Positions 63,062 to 64,000 of a stretch of 64,000 bases of DNA are shown here, in pieces. A program made the translations under genes and the position numbers. Positions within the stretch are counted from its first letter, which is position 1. Each line of letters opens with the position of its first letter. Source of the stretch: JBFGFX01 sp965232455 (lineage in GTDB: Bacteria > Pseudomonadota > Gammaproteobacteria > Steroidobacterales > Woeseiaceae); assembly GCA_965232455.1 (NCBI GenBank), contig OZ246981.1:4464001-4528000 (forward strand), read 5' to 3'. Below the pieces are notes generated by a model, which was not told the DNA's origin, did no database searches, and saw only the letters and a list, made by a program, of their open reading frames with translations.

Positions 63062-63076
63062 GTTAACAGGCCCTAG
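63062..63076. repeat. GTTAACAGGCCCTAG motif at the lipoprotein stop codon
   Basis: Third copy of the 15-bp motif (others 32206-32220 and 37589-37603). The TAG stop of the minus-strand lipoprotein gene lies in it. Confidence 0.65.
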
Positions 63077-63771
63077 TCTTCGGTGATCGCCGGGCAGGGA
63101 AAGACACGCTCCGCCGTGTCCGCGTGATAGCGGTAGGTTCGACCACCGTGGCGTAGTTCGAGTACGTACCCTTCAGTTGCAACCGCCGGATCGCCGGCCT
63201 CCACGCCCGGGCAGCCCAGACTCGAATCCGGCCAGGCCGTTTCCTCCGCACCCGCGATGATCACCAGGTTTTCCGCCACCCCCAGCCGGTTCGCCAGGTC
63301 GCGGCGCGCGATCATTGCCTGCCGCCCCCAGGCAAGATCGATGTTTGCCCCGAAATCCGTTGTCGCCGGTTTCGACGGCAAACAGACCGCGGCGCGACCG
63401 TTCGCCTCGTGAACGAAGTAGAACTGGCCGTCAACCCGCAGCGTGATCTTGTGACCCGGGATGATGACCTGCGCATAGGCCTGGTCCGGCTGCGGGCAGC
63501 CGATACTCGAGTCGCGCCACTCGACGGCGCGTACCGTGTCCACCTCGATCGTTGCAATCGGGATGCCGAGTTGCTCCGCAAGCGTCTCGGCGGCGAGTTC
63601 GCCAAGGGTTCTGTCGAAGTCGGAAATCGGCGTCACCGAGCCGTCGCCGGTGACGGTTTTCGCGTCGTCGTCCATTGCCGCCGGTTCCCGCTCGGCGCCG
63701 CAGGCGGTCATCGTCGCGCTCGCCAGGGTGACTAACAGGCACATCTTAAGATCTATTCTGGTCCTCATCAT
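63073..63771 (-). CDS. Lipoprotein with two internal repeats
   Basis: 232 residues. Lipobox TMTAC; the mature chain has two copies of one domain: AVEWRDSSIGCPQPDQAYAQ with ITLRVDGQFYFVHEANGRAA, and TAWPDSSLGCPGVEAGDPAV with YVLELRHGGRTYRYHADTAE. Each repeat has W-x-D-S-S-x-G-C-P and a late Cys, so a disulfide per repeat is likely. I know similar W-x-D-x-S-L-G-C-P repeats in exported proteins of other phyla but no function. Convergent with the subtilase gene. No gene is seen from here to base 64000. Confidence 0.8.
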   Translation of the reverse strand: MMRTRIDLKMCLLVTLASATMTACGAEREPAAMDDDAKTVTGDGSVTPISDFDRTLGELAAETLAEQLGIPIATIEVDTVRAVEWRDSSIGCPQPDQAYAQVIIPGHKITLRVDGQFYFVHEANGRAAVCLPSKPATTDFGANIDLAWGRQAMIARRDLANRLGVAENLVIIAGAEETAWPDSSLGCPGVEAGDPAVATEGYVLELRHGGRTYRYHADTAERVFPCPAITED

Positions 63772-64000
63772 GATGTCGAAAACCCCGGGGCCGGGCGGAG
63801 AGCGACTCCGGAAGGACGGCCCGATTGATTGTCAGCAAGTCTCAAGTTTGCCCCATTCGGAGGGCCGGAGGCGAGCGCCGGCGCGGCGCTAAACGCGTTT
63901 CGCCCTGTCCCCTGATACCGAGGCGGACGTTTAGTACCATTTCGGGTAGTAAAGAAAAGGCGCCGATTTGGGTGCCCGTCCCCGGCTGCACGAAGTTCTT

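Overview
The window reads as chromosome of a high-GC gammaproteobacterium. The evidence is gene content and order: a mutM / rpmG-rpmB / radC / coaBC-dut / pyrE cluster, a DUF484-xerC-hslVU-DUF971-ubiE-ubiJ-ubiB run, an algZ-algR-hemC-hemD-hemX-hemY run, ubiK beside comM, and a glnK-amt pair. A marine or sediment lineage is plausible from the many exported peptidases and porins, but that is inference. No rRNA, CRISPR array, intact transposase or convincing functional tRNA was seen.

1-3.3 kb is housekeeping: mutM (cut by the left edge), an acyl desaturase, rpmG, rpmB and radC. About 3.5-20.1 kb is an accessory block between radC and coaBC, two genes that are normally close neighbours. It holds an exported orphan, a DUF3658-like protein, a LysR regulator divergent from a cupin and an Asp/Glu-racemase-family enzyme, and then the most unusual part of the window (7.57-19.96 kb). 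There, a 2405-residue secreted SpvB/TcdB/RHS toxin-like protein ends in a lytic-transglycosylase-like tip. A two-helix membrane protein, a candidate immunity protein, overlaps its stop codon. Around this pair lie ten very divergent small exported proteins of about 105-118 residues (one truncated, one with an apparent frameshift), plus the remnant of an eleventh. They share one layout: signal peptide, two or three short strands, a Cys, a helix ending in a Leu-Leu-x-Ala type motif, a V-x-I strand, then a Cys and a last strand. This resembles the OB-fold B subunits of AB5 toxins (PltB/SubB/cholera B type). REP-like hairpins and a duplicated 116-bp 3' flank lie between the small genes.

20.1-28.8 kb returns to housekeeping (coaBC, dut, pyrE, xthA, trmB), with an AmpG-like permease overlapping a Rieske protein and a DUF2946/outer-membrane pair that may handle copper. 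28.8-37.6 kb is a compact minus-strand operon for ubiquinone biosynthesis (ubiB, ubiJ, ubiE), the HslUV protease and XerC, followed by an orphan ParA-type ATPase and an SDR protein. 37.6-43.6 kb is an overlapping algZ-algR-hemCDXY operon that joins a LytS/LytTR two-component system to tetrapyrrole synthesis. 44.4-46.9 kb is a nitrogen operon (TorF-type porin, glnK, amt) behind a recognisable sigma-54 promoter and NtrC box. 47.0-50.2 kb holds ubiK and comM, separated by an ArsR/SRPBCC pair whose flanks look like a duplicated ubiK-comM junction: a decayed comM fragment lies on one side and a copy of the ubiK tail on the other, with a tRNA-like sequence inside.

50.4-63.8 kb carries transport and exported functions: a Na/Pi cotransporter, a retropepsin-like protease, a membrane-anchored cytochrome c, a DUF6702-like/M1 peptidase pair, an amidohydrolase lipoprotein, a large S8 subtilase and a two-repeat lipoprotein. 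A 15-bp motif, GTTAACRGSCCCTAG-like, covers the TAG stop codon of three unrelated minus-strand genes (hslU, hemY and the last lipoprotein).
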